Notes: a model not told the origin generated them from the sequence alone. Counted from the first letter of the stretch, positions 35,116 to 48,119 are shown. The stretch: DNA of 64,000 bases from Monodelphis domestica (GCF_027887165.1 NC_077231.1:129738487-129802486); one strand, 5' to 3'. A program made the numbers and translations.

Positions 35116-37924
35116 TTCTTTTTTATATTTTTTTTATGAATTGAAAATTTTTATTTAACTAATTTAGAATATTTTTCATGGTTATATGATTCATGTCCTT
35201 TCCCTCCTCCCCTTCCCCCTCCCCAACAAGCAGTTCCACTGGGTTTTATATGTGTCATTGGTCAAGATCTATTTCCATAATATTAAAATTTACATTAGGG
35301 TGATCATTTAAATTCTGCATCCCCAATTATTACCCCATCATCCCATGTGATCAAGCATTTGTTTTTCTTCTCTGTTTCCACAGTTCTTCCTCTAGATGTG
35401 GATAGCATTCTTTCTCATGAGTCTCTCAGAATTGTCCTGGATCATTGCATTGCTGCTAGTAGAGAAGCCCATTACGTTCTATTGTGCCACAGTGTATCAG
35501 CCTCTGTGTACAATGTTCTCCTGGTTCTGCTCCTTTCACTCTGCATCAATTCCTGGAGGTCATTCCAGTTCACATGGAATTCCTCCAGTTCATTATTCCT
35601 TTTAGTACAATAGTATTCCTTTACCAGCATATACCACAATTTGTTCAGCCATTCCCTAATTGAAGAGCATCCCCTCATTTTCCAATTTTTTGCCACCACA
35701 AACAGTGTGGCTACGGATATTCTCATACAAGTCTTTTTCCTTATTCTCTCTTTGGAGTACAAACCCAGCCGTGCAATGGCTGGATCAAAGGGCAGACAGT
35801 CTTTTAGTGCCCTTTGGACATAGGTCCAAATTGCCTTCCAGAATGGTTGGAAGAATTCACAACACCACCAGCAATGCATTAATGTCCCAATTTTGCCACA
35901 TCCCCTCTAACATGTATTATTTCCTTTGCTGTCATGTTAGCCAATCTGCTAGGTGTGAGGTGATACCTCAGAGTTGTTTTGATTTGCATTTTTCTGATTA
36001 TATAAGATTTAGAACATTTTCTCATGTGCTAATTAATAGTTTTGATTTCTTTACCTGAAAATAGCCTCTTCAAGTCCCTTGCCCATTTATCAATTGGAGA
36101 ATGGCTTAATTTTTTTTGTACAATTGGTTTATCTCTTTATAAATTTGAGGAATTAAACCTTTGTCAGAGGTTTTGTTATGAAGATTGTTTCCCAATTTGT
36201 TGCTTCTTTTCTAATTTTGATTGCATTGCTTTTATTTGTACAAAACCTTTTTAATTTAATGTAATCAAAATTATTTATTTTGAATTTTGTAATTTTTTTC
36301 TAACTGTTGCTTGGTTTTAAAATCTTTCCTTTCCCAAAGATCTGACAAGTATACTATTCTATGTTCACCAAATTTGCTTAAAGTTTCCTCCTTTATATTC
36401 AAGTCATTCACCCATTCAGAGTTTATCTTGGTGTAGGGTGTGAGGTGTTGATCTAGGCCTAATCTCTCCCATACTCTTTTCCAATTTTCCCAGCAGTTTT
36501 TGTCAAATAGTGAATTTTTGTCCCCAAAGCCGAGATCTTTGGGTTTCATAGACTGTCTTCCTGAGGTCATTTACCCCAAGTCTATTCCACTGATTCTCCA
36601 TTCTGTCTCTTATCCAGTACCATATTGTTTTGATGACCACTGCTTTATGGTATAGTTTGAGATCTGGTACTGCTAGGCCACCTTTTTTTTTTCATTATTT
36701 CCCTTGATATTCTTGATCTTTTGTTTTTTTTCCCCAAAAAGCTCTGTTATTGTTTTTTCTAATTCAGTAAAAAAGTTTTTTGGTAGTTTGATGGAAAAGG
36801 AACTACATATGTAAATTAGTTTGGGGAGGATTGTCATTTCTAGTGTGTTAGCTTGTCCTACCCATAAGCAATTTCTCCAAATATTTTGATCTAGTTTTAA
36901 TTGTGTGGAGAGTGTTTTGTAGTTTTATTCATATAGTTCCTATGTTTGTCTTGGCAGATAGAATCCTAAGTATTTTATATTGTCTAGGGTTGTTTTAAAT
37001 GGAATTTCTCTTTCTAATTCTTGCTGCTGGGATGAGTTGGAAGTTTATAGAAATGCTGATGATTTGTGTAGGTTTATTTTGTATACTTCAAATTTGCTAA
37101 AGTTGTTGATTATTTCCATTAGATTTTTAGTTGATTCTCCAGAATTCTTTAAGTAGACCATCATATCATCTGCAAAGAGTGATAGCTTGGTCTATTTTAA
37201 TAACTTCAATATCTTTTCCTTCTCTAATTGCTATTGCTAGTGGTTCTAGTACAATGTTAAATAATAGAGGTGAAGATGGGCATCCTTGTTTCACTCCTGA
37301 CCTTATTGGGAAGGCTTCTAATTTATCCCCATTGCAGATGATGTTTGCTGAAGGTTTTAGATATATACTGTTTATTATTTTTAGGAACGACCCTTCTATT
37401 CCTATGCTTTCTAGTGTTTTCAATAAAAATGAGTGTTATATTTTGTCAAAGGCTTTTTCTGCATCTATTGAGATGTGATTTTTGTTGGTTTGTTTGTTGA
37501 TATGGTCAATTATGTGAATGTTTTTCCTAATATTGAACCATCCTTGCCTTCCTGGTATAAATCCTACCTGACCATAATGAATAACCCTCATGATCACTTG
37601 CTGGAGTCTTTTTGCTAGTGTTCTATTTAAGATTTTTGCATATATGTTCATTAAGCATATTGATCTGTAGTTTTCTTTCTCTGTTTTTGTTCTACCTGGC
37701 TCTGGAATCAATATCATATTTGTGTCATAAAAGGAATTTGGTAGAACTCCTTCTTTGTTTATTCTGTCAAATACTTTGTATAATATTGGAATTAGTTGTT
37801 CTTTGAATGTTTGATAGAATTTACTTGTGAATCCATCAGGCCCTGAGAATTTTTTCTTAGGGAGTTCTTTGATGGTTTGTTCAATTTCTTTTTTTCTGAT
37901 AAGGGGTTATTTAAGTATTCTAAG
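35116..37924 (-). mobile_element. LINE-1 copy D, 5'-truncated in ORF2
   Basis: A 2.8 kb L1 in minus orientation: a T-rich start (poly(A) of the element), 3' UTR to about 35471, then ORF2 from its C-terminus up to the RT fingers. It is truncated in ORF2 at 37924 and flanked by a 12 bp duplication. 5' truncation is usual for L1 insertions. Confidence 0.95.
35472..37924 (-). pseudogene. L1 ORF2 C-terminal two-thirds (copy D)
   Basis: Read leftward it contains the RT domain ([29 protein letters not shown], and a FADDMM-coding stretch near 37150-37175 in another frame), the region missing from copy B (LGLDQHLTPYTKINSEW near 36420-36460), and the cysteine-rich end (MHCWWCC near 35879). It stops at 35472. 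Frameshifts lie near 35880, 36270, 36570, 37160 and 37430. There is no functional product. Confidence 0.88.
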
Positions 37925-37936
37925 TACTCTGGGCTA
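37925..37936 (-). repeat. Target-site duplication (L1 copy D), 5' side
   Basis: TACTCTGGGCTA lies directly at the 5' truncation point of copy D and matches 35104-35115. Confidence 0.88.
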
Positions 37937-38447
37937 CTTTTGATTGGTATAATGATAACATTTATTCTATAGTTGTTCTGCCCTTCACCTAAAGCTTCAT
38001 CAAAATACAGAGTTGATTTGGGGTTGTCAAAATCTGTGTCTTTGTAGTACAAGCTTTTGCAGGCACTTTCCAAACTGGAAAAGCTTTAGGGTATGAACCC
38101 AGATATGTATTTCTTTAAAACGAACCTAGCTATGTTCAAAGAAACTCGTTACCAGAAGACTGGCCATCAGGTGGTAATTCTGTTTAACCAAAGAATCTCA
38201 TAAAGACAAGTTATCACAGAATATAAGGTTTCCGATTTTCTTTGGCAAAGGGAGGATCCACACCAAAAGCATTGGAGGACTTTTTTAAGTATTAAAGGAG
38301 TTATTTTGTCATTGTTAAACCAAACTATATTTGGTTATTGGCCTAAGGAAAGATTAAAAGATAAGGAATTAAAGAATTTAATTAAATTAAATTAAAGAAA
38401 TTAAAAGATTAAAATATAAGGAAAGATAGAAAGATAAAGTCATTTAG
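37937..38447. other. Spacer between L1 copies D and E
   Basis: No gene is visible. It contains an AT-rich ATTAAA-like run at about 38360-38420. Confidence 0.45.
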
Positions 38448-38461
38448 GTGTAAGATTCTTT
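38448..38461 (-). repeat. Target-site duplication (L1 copy E), 3' side
   Basis: GTGTAAGATTCTTT recurs exactly at 43253-43266. Confidence 0.93.
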
Positions 38462-38689
38462 TTTTCCCATTTGAATTAGTTTATTTACTCAGTTCAGAAC
38501 ATTATTCCTTGGTTACAATAATCACATTATTTCCCTCCCTTTCCCGCAGCCAAACCGCAATTTCATTGGCTATTACTTGGGTCCTTGATCAGAACCTATA
38601 TCCATGTTGTTGATGTTTGCACTACGATGTTCATAGAGTTTACATCACCAATCATATCTCTTTGATCTGTATTTTAAAACCTTAAATTT

Positions 38690-40710
38690 CTTTTTCTTCT
38701 CTAATTGCTACTGCTAGTGTTTCCAGTACAATGTTAAATAATAGAGGTGATAATGGACATCCTTGTTTGACTCCTGATCTTATTGGGAAGCCTTCTAGTT
38801 TATCCACATTGCAGATGATGTTTGCTGATGGTTTTATATATATACTGTTTATTATTTTTAGGAAAGACCCATATATTCATATACTTTCTAGTGTTTTGAA
38901 TAGGAATGGGTGTTGTATTTTTTCTGCATCTATTGAGATAATCATGTGATTTTTGTCAGTTTACATTTTAATATGGTCAATTATGTGGATGGTTTTCCTA
39001 ATATTGAACCATCCTTGCATTGTTGGTATGAATCCTACCTGGTCACAGTGAATAACCCTTGTGATGACTTGCTGGAGGGTTTTTGTTAGTATCCTATTTA
39101 AGATTTTTGCATCTACATTCATTAAGGAGATTGGTCTATAGTTTCCTTTCTCTGTTTTTGGCCTGCCTGGCTTTGGGATCAGTAACATATTTGTGTTGTA
39201 GAATGAATTTATTATAACTCTTTCTTGGCTTATTCTTTCAAATAGTTTGTATGATATTGGGATTAGTTTTTCTTTTAATGTTTGATAGAATTCATTTGTG
39301 AATCCATCTGGACCTGGGGATTTTTTCTTAGGGAGTTCTTTGATGGCTTATTCAATTTCTTTTTTTTTTTTTTAGGTAATTTATTTCTTCCTCTGTTAGT
39401 CTAGGCAATTTATATTTTTGTAAATATTCCTCCATATCACCTAGATTGCCATATTTGTTGCCGTATAATTGGGCATAATAGTTTTTAATGACTGCCTTAA
39501 CTTCCTCTTCATTAAAGGTGAGGCCTCCATTTACACCTTGGAAACTGTCAATTTAGTTTTCTTCTTTCCTTTTTTCAATTAGACTCACCAGTACTTTGTC
39601 TATATTATTTATTTTTTCAAAGTACTAGATACTAGACTTATTTATTAAATCAATAGTTCTTTGACTTTCGATTTCATTAATTTCTCCTTTGATTTTTAGG
39701 ATCTCTAATTTAGTCTTCATCTGAAGATTTTTAATTTGTTCACTTTCTAGTTTTTTTTTATTTGAATGCCCAAGTCAATGACCTCTGCCCTACTTAATTT
39801 GTTAATATATTAATTCAAGGATATAAATTTCCCACTGAGTACTGCTTTGGCTGCATCCCCTAGATTTTGAAAGAATGTCTCATCATTGTCATTTTCTTCA
39901 ATGAAGTTATTAATTGTTTCTATGATTTGTTCATTAACAGGTTTTGGAGAATCATATGGTTTAATTTCCAATTAATTTTTGATTTACCTCTCCATGTACC
40001 TTTACTAATTATTATTTTCATTGCATTGTGATCTGAGGTTTCATTTATTATTTCTGCTCTTTTGCACTTGTTTGCAATGTTTTTATGTCCTAATACATGG
40101 TCAATTTTTGTGAATGTACCATGTGCTGATGAAAAGAAGGTGTGTTTCTTGTTGTCCCTGTTTATTTTTCTCCACATATCTACTAACTCTAATTTTTCTT
40201 AGAATTCATTCACTTCTCTTAACTCTTTCTTATTTATTTTTTGGTTTGATTTATCTAGTTCTGATACAGGAAGATTCAGGTCTACCTCAAGTATAGTTTT
40301 TCTATCTATTTCATCCTTGAGCTCCACTAGTTTCTCCTTTAGAAATTTGAATGCTATGCCATTTGGTGCATACATGTTGAGTACAGATATTTCCTCATTG
40401 TCTATACTGCCTTTTATCAGGATGTAATTACCTTCCCTATCTCTTTTAACTAGATTTATTTTTACTTTGGCTTTGTCAGATATCATGATTGCAACTCCTG
40501 CCTTCTTTTATCAGTTGATGCCCAATAGATTTGGCTCCATCCTCTTACTTTCACCCTATGCGTATCTACCTTCCTCATGTGTGTTTCTTATAGACAGCAT
40601 ATGGTAGGGTTTTGTATTCTAATCCACTCTGCTATTCACTTGCATTTTATGGGTGAGTTCATTCCATTCACATTCAGAGTTATGATTGCCAGCTGTGTAT
40701 TTCCCAGCAT
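38690..40710 (-). pseudogene. L1 ORF2 5' half (copy E)
   Basis: The start ATG is at 40710. Endonuclease and early RT segments are recognisable (IDNEEISVLNMYAPNG near 40410, [14 protein letters not shown] near 39120). There are many stops and shifts, and it joins the 3' UTR near 38680 without the catalytic RT aspartates. Confidence 0.85.
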
Positions 40711-41177
40711 TTTGATTTCTACTCCTGGTCCTGCCTTTTCTTCTTTCACTATTTCCTTCTACACCAATGTTTGTTTTTAATCAATCCCCCTAGTTCCCAC
40801 CCTTATTTTACTTTCCTTTCTACCCCCTTCCCTTCTTATTCCCCCCTTATTTTCTTTGCAGTCTTTTTAAAACTACCTCCCCACCTCCTCCCTCCCTTAT
40901 ACTGCTCCTCTCCCCACCAGTCCATTTGTTACCCTTCTACTCCCCTATAGGGTGCAAATCTATTCTCTGCCCCAATGGATTAGATTGTTCTTCCCTCTTT
41001 GGCTCAATTTCAAAGCATGTAAGAGTTGAGTATTTCCTATCTCCAACCTCTTTACCCTTCCAGTGTATTTATGTTCTCCCACCTCCCACCATGAGCTTCT
41101 TTGTGACATATAAATTTACCCCCATTTGTTTCTTTTCCCATTTCTTTTAGTATTAACCTCTTTTTCAGCTCTAGTTG

Positions 41178-41214
<37 letters not shown>

Positions 41215-41216
41215 TT
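41178..41216 (-). repeat. (TA)n run in L1 spacer (copy E)
   Basis: A TA dinucleotide run with a single TGTA break. It sits at the same place in the inter-ORF spacer as the runs in copies B (about 16765) and F (about 60285), so it is an ancestral part of this L1 family. Confidence 0.85.
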
Positions 41217-41438
41217 ATGCATACATATATCTATATACATATTTATGTCTTGACATTTCATCTTATACAGTTTGTCACTCTTCCCTCTAAGTGTAATTCT
41301 TCTAGCTGCCCAGGTGATAATAACAATTTTTAAGAGTTACTAATGACCTCTTTTGTTACAGGGGTACATAACATTTCAATTTATTGAGTCTCTTTAACAA
41401 TTTTTTTGTTTTGTTTTTCTTTCTTCCCTCTTTTTTAA

Positions 41439-42503
41439 TTACCTTTTGATGATTCTCTTGAGTTCTGTCTTTGGGCATCAAATTTTCTGTTCAGGTCTGG
41501 TCTTTTCTTTACAAATTCTTGGAATTCTTCTATTTTGTTGAATGATCATACTTTTCCCCTGTAAGAATATAGTCAATTTTGCTGGGTAGTTGACTCTTGG
41601 TTGTTGAGATATTTACCTTGATTTCCAGAATATCATATTCCATGTCTTTCAGTCCTTCTGTGTGGATGCAGCCAGATCCCACATTATCCTCACTGTTTCC
41701 ATGGTATCTGAATGACTTCTTGGCAGCTTGTAATATTTTTTCTTTGGTCTGGTAGTTCTTGAATTTGGCTATAACATTCCTGGGTGTGGTCATTTGGGGA
41801 TTGAGTACAGGAGATGATCTGTGGATTCTTTCATTCTCCACTTTTCCCTCTTGTTCTAGAATATTGAGGCAGTTTTCTTGAATAATTTCCTGTAGTATTA
41901 TGTCCAGGCTTTTTCTTTTGGCATCAGCTTCTGGTAGACCAATGATTCTTAAATTGTCTCTCCTCAGAAGATTTTCTAAATCGTCTCTTTTGTGAATGAG
42001 ATGCTTCACATTTTCCTCAATTTTTTCATTCTTTTGGTTTTGTTTTATAGTGTCCTGCTGCCTTGTGAGGTCACTTAATTCTAGTTGTTGTAATCTGGTT
42101 CTTAAAGACTGGATTTCATCCCTAGCTTTTTGGTCATGCTTCTCCTTCTTGTCTGATTTTCTTTGGAGGTCATCTTTCATTCTCTTTACCTCATCTCTTA
42201 TCTCCTTTGACTCATCTTTTATCTCCTTTGCCTCATTTTCAAGTTGGTTGATTTTGGATTTCAAGACACTATTTTCTGTTTCCAGATGACTTACTTAGTT
42301 TTTAAATTCTTTTCCCAATTGTCTTCAGCCTCTCTGAATTGTGTTTTGAATTGCATTTTGTGTTCTTCCAAATCCTGTACCCAATTCACTGGGATTTCTG
42401 TTTTATTGCTTGCCTCCTCCTCTGTTCTGTTTGCTCTTAGATTGTTGCCTATACAGAAGCTGTCGATTGTAATTTCTTTCTTCTTTTTCTGTTTTTTGCT
42501 CAT
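41439..42503 (-). pseudogene. L1 ORF1 (copy E), frameshifted
   Basis: The start MSKKQKKKKEITIDSF at 42503 matches copies A and B. The coiled-coil part is interrupted by a frameshift near 42290. The rest (42264-41530) includes the coiled coil, the DNLRIIGLPE RRM start, and NVIAKFKNYQ. A second shift near 41690 puts the C-terminus out of frame. The ancestral stop corresponds to 41439-41441. It is non-functional. Confidence 0.85.
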
Positions 42504-43252
42504 TTTACACCTTCTTTGCTCCCCATATTTTTCTGTGCTCTTGCTCCTCTCTTTTGGTTTTGGGGATTTTTGTCAGTTTCCCCTCTTGGTGCTTTGTCAG
42601 GAGATCTCTCTGTGCAGTCTATATAGGGAAGGGGTGTTGAAGTTTGAGCTTCCCAGTCCTCTGCTGGCTTTTGATTGGATTAAAGTCCAGCAGTCTGTGG
42701 GGAAGGAGTGTTCGAGCTTGGGCTTCCCTGATCTCTGAAGATTTTTGATGGGATAAAGTTCAGCCAGGTTGGGCTGGATGTCCTCTGAGGCCAAAACCTC
42801 CTGGAAAGATGGAGCAATATGGAGGGTCTCCACAGCTCTGACCTGGCTGCCCATTCTGTGCTCCCTCTCCAGTTCCTTCCCCGCCATCTGTGTTCAACAG
42901 TCTGAGCCTGGCACAGCCCTGGCCACAAGGTCCACCCTCCAGACCAGCACCTTTGCCCACCCAGAGGTTCCTGCTGCCGCTGGAGGATTAGCACTCTAAG
43001 TGTGGGGGGGGGGAGGGATCCTGGGACCTTCCTTTTGCCTTCCCCTTAAACCCAAGTGTTCTCGTATTCCAGCTTTGGGGGGTGGGGCATACCTTTTGAA
43101 TTGAGTCTAGCAGAAGGGTTCCTTGGCTCTGTCTTGTTATTAGGTTTGATTTTCAGTCCCCTAGGAGCATTCAGTTTGTGGTCAATAAGGAAAGGTATTC
43201 AGAGGTCTGACCTTCTGCTGCTTTTAGGCCACCATCTTGACTCCACCCTCCA

Positions 43253-43266
43253 GTGTAAGATTCTTT
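43253..43266 (-). repeat. Target-site duplication (L1 copy E), 5' side
   Basis: A 14 bp match to 38448-38461, directly beyond the complete 5' end of copy E. Confidence 0.93.
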
Positions 43267-44626
43267 ACTTATATCATATGACTAATGTTACCCTTCTTCC
43301 CAAATCTACCTTCTGAATTCATTCATAAAACTGATTAGATATAGAAGTTGAGAAGGTATGAGATGTTTAATATTATATATAATGAGGATCCCAGAATCAA
43401 TACCCAAATTTCAAGTTATTCCATCAGTCTTCTTCTACTCAATACAATAGCTCACAATTTCTCTACCTGTGTGTTAATTTTTTTTCCTAATCAGTCAGAA
43501 GACACAATTATTTCACAGGCATAAATGGAATATCATAATGAGAAATGTGGCACTAGACTTCTGTAATACTATATGCCTGGAGACACTCTTCCCACAAAGA
43601 GTGAGATTAAAGAGCACACATAGGTGTCATCATGATGGGAACACATGTAGCAAGGGTACACTTCATGACTTTGCCACATTAGAGTCACTGATAGCTTCTG
43701 GTGATCTCACTGCCATGTTTTCTCTAGGCTTGTACTCAAGGCATTGTGTGGTGCTTTCTTCTGGGCTTACCACAAGGTGTCAAGGTACATTTCTTCTGCT
43801 ACCCACTGGGTATCAAGCCTTTGCTTCTCTCTGTATTTCTTTCCTAGATTTCCCTGTTCACTTATAGGCAAGAAACTCTTATGGCATATGCTGCTGATAG
43901 CAAGGTCTGGGCTTCAGTTCTCCAGGGTCAGCTGCCACTTCAGCCTGATGACTAGAAAGTATTTGTCTGATAAAGATTGGCTGATAGCCCTTTAGGCATA
44001 GCCAGAATACAACCAATTTATAAAAGCCAGGTGGAATGGCCTCAGATCAAAAATAGTCTTTTGCTTTTAATCCTATATCTGAAGCTTAGATCAAGATAAC
44101 TTTGTTCCAAAAAACTCTCTGACCGGATTAGAAATTCCCAAGACCCTCTCTGGTTTTCCAGCACAAAAAAAAATGTTAGAGGCAAGGTCACTGTTCTCCA
44201 CCCACTCTTACTAAATTTATTAGGAGTATCTGTCAACAGCAGAACCCTCTTAGCTTTGGAATTCTGTGACTATTTTAGCCACTGGGGGCAGGGGGTAGTG
44301 GACAGAACCTTACTGCCTCTCTCTCTCTCTACACACACACACACACACACTACATGCATGATTCTTACTCTAGGTATGACATATTCTTACATATATTGTT
44401 CGAAAATCACTTAAAATAGAAATGTATCTTTACCACTAGAGAATATGTGCACAGGCAGTTAATGTATTTAAACTGAATGTCTTCTCTCTTAGAAGTACCT
44501 GAATAATTATGTGATAAAAATACCAATTTTTCTCACAGTATAAGAGAGAAAATGTTGTTGAGAACAGTAGTATTCTCCTTTTGCTGCAATGATTTGCATA
44601 TCCTGCTTAGTAGAAGTGTTCTGATT
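43267..44626. other. Unassigned intergenic stretch
   Basis: The only larger open frame is 43538-43867 (plus, 109 codons) and has no recognised domain. A (CA)n run lies at about 44331-44350 next to a CT run. I see no supported gene. Confidence 0.45.
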
Positions 44627-44664
44627 ATTTTAAGATGATAGGTTACAGCCTATCATCTTAAAAT
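44627..44664. repeat. Perfect 16 bp inverted repeat, 6-base loop
   Basis: ATTTTAAGATGATAGG (44627-44642) and its exact reverse complement (44649-44664) flank TTACAG. No mismatch is present in the stem. It may be a cruciform-prone or hairpin sequence; no coding or tRNA context surrounds it. Confidence 0.9.
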
Positions 44665-47652
44665 GAAGCATATCAAATCTTAAAGCTAATTCTTTTGTCT
44701 CTTGTTCTTTAGTGGCATATGCTGCTGAAAATGATTTTAGTGTAGAATTGATGTGACAGGAGAGCAAAAGAAGAATAAAATAAAGCAACAAATAATCATT
44801 GCTGACTTGATCAATTTGGTTTTCTATACATGGATCCTAAAAGTAGTTTCTCTGTGCATGTTTGTATATATGTGTGCCTTAAACTACAATTCATTACAAA
44901 CAGATAAGTAGGGCACTGAGCAGTGATGTGTAGTGGGAAATTCCTGATTTGAGTATATAGGTAGCATTCTGAGAATTTATTTATTTCCCACCTTCCATTC
45001 TAAACTATCATTTTCCTGCTTATATTTTTCCATTCTTCTTTAAGAGCCATAATTTCTCTCCCCAATTTCTTCCTCTGAGAGGCAATGTGCATTGTAAATA
45101 GAATGTTACTCTTGGAGACAGCAGGAATTGGGTGGAAAACACACTTCTGATGCTTAATAGCTGTGCAAGTATAGATAAGTAGCTTAACATCTCTGAGCTT
45201 TGGGCAATTCTCTAAAACTATAAATTATAGACAGATTATAATCTGAGTTAGTGGAAAGAGTTTAAAATTATAGATCTAAACTTCTGATATCAGTAAATTC
45301 TGACTATGCTTTTTAGAGAAATGGTGGCATTGGTATGTCAATATTTTAACTAAATAGATGAATATTGGATAACCCAGCTTCCTTCATCATTTCAAATAGT
45401 AAGATTTCTGTCAAAGTAAAAGAATGACCAAAAAAGAGGGAAAGGAAAATAAATTCTTATGAAGAAAAAGCCAACAGAAAATAAAACAACATTGAGACTA
45501 AAGAAATGATTGAACATAAATGATTCGCTAATATAAAGAAGACATACCCTTGGGGAAAGACTGAAGGAGAAATTTCCCGAAAAAATATAATGGAACAGTA
45601 AAAATAGATAGTTCTCCCCAAAGTGGGATGGAACAGATGGAGGCATAACATGCACTTTCAAAGATTCAGAAGAATCCCCAAAGTGGTTGAGAAGTTTAAT
45701 TGAAGAAATAAAAGATGAGATTTGTCAATAATCTCTTATTTTTTTAATGTTCCTGTTTATTGATGTTTGTTAAATTCATACTGAAAAGAAGAAAAATTTT
45801 TAAGAGGGAAAATAGATATTTTGCTTAGACTATGACATTTCCTTAGACTTCTATCAATTCCTAAGTCTTTGAGAGGAATTAATGATGAACAATGACCTCA
45901 GCCCCAAATAGAATAGAAGAAATAGAATGAGCAGGATTAAATTTGGAAATTTAAGCTATACTTTCAAAGAATTGTCTCAGCTTCTATTAAACTTCATCAT
46001 AAAATTCCATGATTTTTGAAGAATCAAAATTACAAATCTTAAAGAGAATGGCTGAAATGCAACTCGTAAGCACCATAGAAACAACAATTGCATAATTTTA
46101 ACTCCTTCCATTCTCAGAGATTATAATATGTCTGTAACCTATAATCTGTAGGAATTATCTGAGGTTCAAAGAGGTTAGGTAACTTGTCCATACTCACATA
46201 GTTAGTATGTCAAAAATGGGTTTAAACTCCTCTCTTCATAACGCCAAATCAAAAATTCTATCCACCAATGCACATTGCTTCTCAAATTTAAAAAAAAAAT
46301 AAGGAGTGAAATTATAGACCTTAAAAATGATTTGAAGAGATAAACATAAGAACTGACAGTTTAGAACAAAAAGTTGGAAATAGTAATATTGCATATGTTG
46401 AAAAACTGAATAGCTGGTACAGAATGGAAAAATGTAGAGTGACAAAAAAAAATATTAAAGTAAAATAATGAGGGCAAAATTAACACACATAAATCCCCTA
46501 AGAACTAAAGCAATTGTGTATCTGAACAAAAATACTGGAAAAAATCTATATCGATAGACCTTTGGCAACTATTGAAAGGGATTTTAAAGGAGTATGCTTA
46601 TTTTCAGCATCAAATATCCCCTTGACAAAAATTAATCATGTGCTAGGTAATTTAGTGCAAGAATAAATGCACAAAATATATATTTTTAAAGGCTCACTTG
46701 TAGTTTAAGAATTCTGATAAACACTGGATAATAAAACATATTTTAATTGTATGAACTGATTACATAAAATAGAAAAACTTCATAGAATAAAATTAATTTG
46801 TATAAGAAGAAAAACTATTAATAATAGTTGCATAAAATATTTCTGATGTATTAATCTTTTTAATTTTATGCATGCATGTGTATACATGAATTATGTATTT
46901 CATATGTGTATATACATGTCTATCCATATAATTCTTATATTTTATATATGGACTCTATGTTAATTAATTTATACAAAATTATATCACAGGCTTGTAAACA
47001 TATAATGTAAGGGCCCATGCATGTAATTCATAAGCACATCTATATATAAATTTATATATATAATATTTATACATTTTAATTTATTACAAAAATATATGGC
47101 ATACAACTCTGCATATTTGCCACAGTTTCTTTTTGGATTTGTTGATCTTTTTTTAGCAGGACAAGAAATGATACTAGTTGAAAACATAAAATGTCTTAAA
47201 AATAGTATAGACAAGTTTTAATTAATAGACCCCTTACACAATAATCAAGGGAACTTAGAATGTATGGAGGTATATTCCTGACCTTTGAATAGAATGTTAA
47301 GAAGGTTAATTTAACCTTTAGTGTCATTGTCATAAAAGAGACACTTGGGCTGGACAGACTATGAGCAAACATTGTCCAGTTTATTTTCTCCTTATCTTTC
47401 CTTTTTTCCCCTTTATTTCATCACTTTGATGCTTTCCTTTGGCCCTTTTGTATGGTGATATTCTTCTATTGATCATTAAGTTTTGTTTTATAATTTTATA
47501 TCAAGGAAATCTAATACCAACTCCATAGAATGGTCTTGCAGCTGATATTACTAGGTCCAGCTGACCTGACAAGGTATGAAAACATTGTGTCACTGAAGTT
47601 AGAAATAACTCTCATATTTATGCATGTGCATATAAATAATTTATCACTTTTA
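44665..47652. other. AT-rich intergenic region with two MIR fragments
   Basis: MIR-like pieces lie at about 45120-45200 (plus) and 46140-46270 (minus, 'aggttaggtaacttgtccat'). The rest shows no gene. Short frames such as 45392-45661 and 46236-46445 are low-complexity and hydrophobic and have no family resemblance. Confidence 0.45.
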
Positions 47653-47798
47653 AAGCTCTCATTTTGATAAGCTTTCCTACAGATTTGTTTCTGTAGGCTA
47701 TCTTTTTTTGTATACAGTCACTGTATACAAAAAAAGATAGCCTACAGAAACAAACTGTAGGAACAAATCTGTAGGAAGGATTATCAAAATGAGAGCTT
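47653..47798. mobile_element. Palindromic MITE with TA target duplication
   Basis: The left arm (47653-47718) and right arm (47720-47798) are reverse complements apart from a short indel: the right arm has an extra ~11 bp including CTGTAGG. The centre is CAGT-C-ACTG. TA flanks each end (47651-47652, 47799-47800), as in Tc1/mariner insertions. It would fold into a long near-perfect hairpin and has no coding. Confidence 0.8.
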
Positions 47799-47804
47799 TA
47801 TACG

Positions 47805-47837
<33 letters not shown>

Positions 47838-47859
47838 ATATAATTCTATATCAAATGGG

Positions 47860-48119
47860 GTAACACTTATCCCAGCACACTATTGGCTGGTGGAATGAAA
47901 GAAGATGAACCACAGTGCTGTGTTCTGTGTCTTAGGTTCTGATTGGCTCAGTGACTATAGGTTATTAAGAATGTGGAATCGGTTTATAGAAAAGTGGGAA
48001 GGGTTTATATAAAGCCTTAAAATTTATATAAATAATAATATAATGCTGCTAGTTCATGGATTTTCACCTGTCATGGGGATCTCTGGAACAAAACTCCCGT
48101 GACAGGTGAGGGATCACTG
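47860..48119. mobile_element. Tigger/pogo-type non-autonomous element, right end
   Basis: The right terminus ends GGATCACTG followed by TA (48120-48121), as expected for a pogo-like element. Near the end, CACCTGTCATGGGG and CTCCCGTGACAGGTG form a subterminal inverted repeat (about 48066-48108). The left terminus is unclear, masked by the TA microsatellite at about 47805-47840. Confidence 0.55.

Larger units (their letters stand above)
38462..43252 (-). mobile_element. LINE-1 copy E, both ends present, ORF2 internally deleted
   Basis: Read leftward: 5' UTR 42504-43252 with a YY1-like core (ACCATCTTG, 43231-43239), ORF1 41439-42503, spacer to 40711, ORF2 from 40710 to about 38690, then 3' UTR and a poly(T) start at about 38461. 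The 3' UTR is joined directly to the RT region near 38680, so the ORF2 catalytic FADD block and C-terminus are missing (about 2 kb). A 14 bp target duplication flanks it, so the deletion predates or accompanied insertion, or arose inside later. Confidence 0.95.

Noticed and set aside
43538-43867. 109-codon plus-strand frame as a gene or PIK3C2G exon
   Set aside because: A neighbouring PIK3C2G end would be plausible from human gene order, but the translation has no C2/PX features and no matching splice context.
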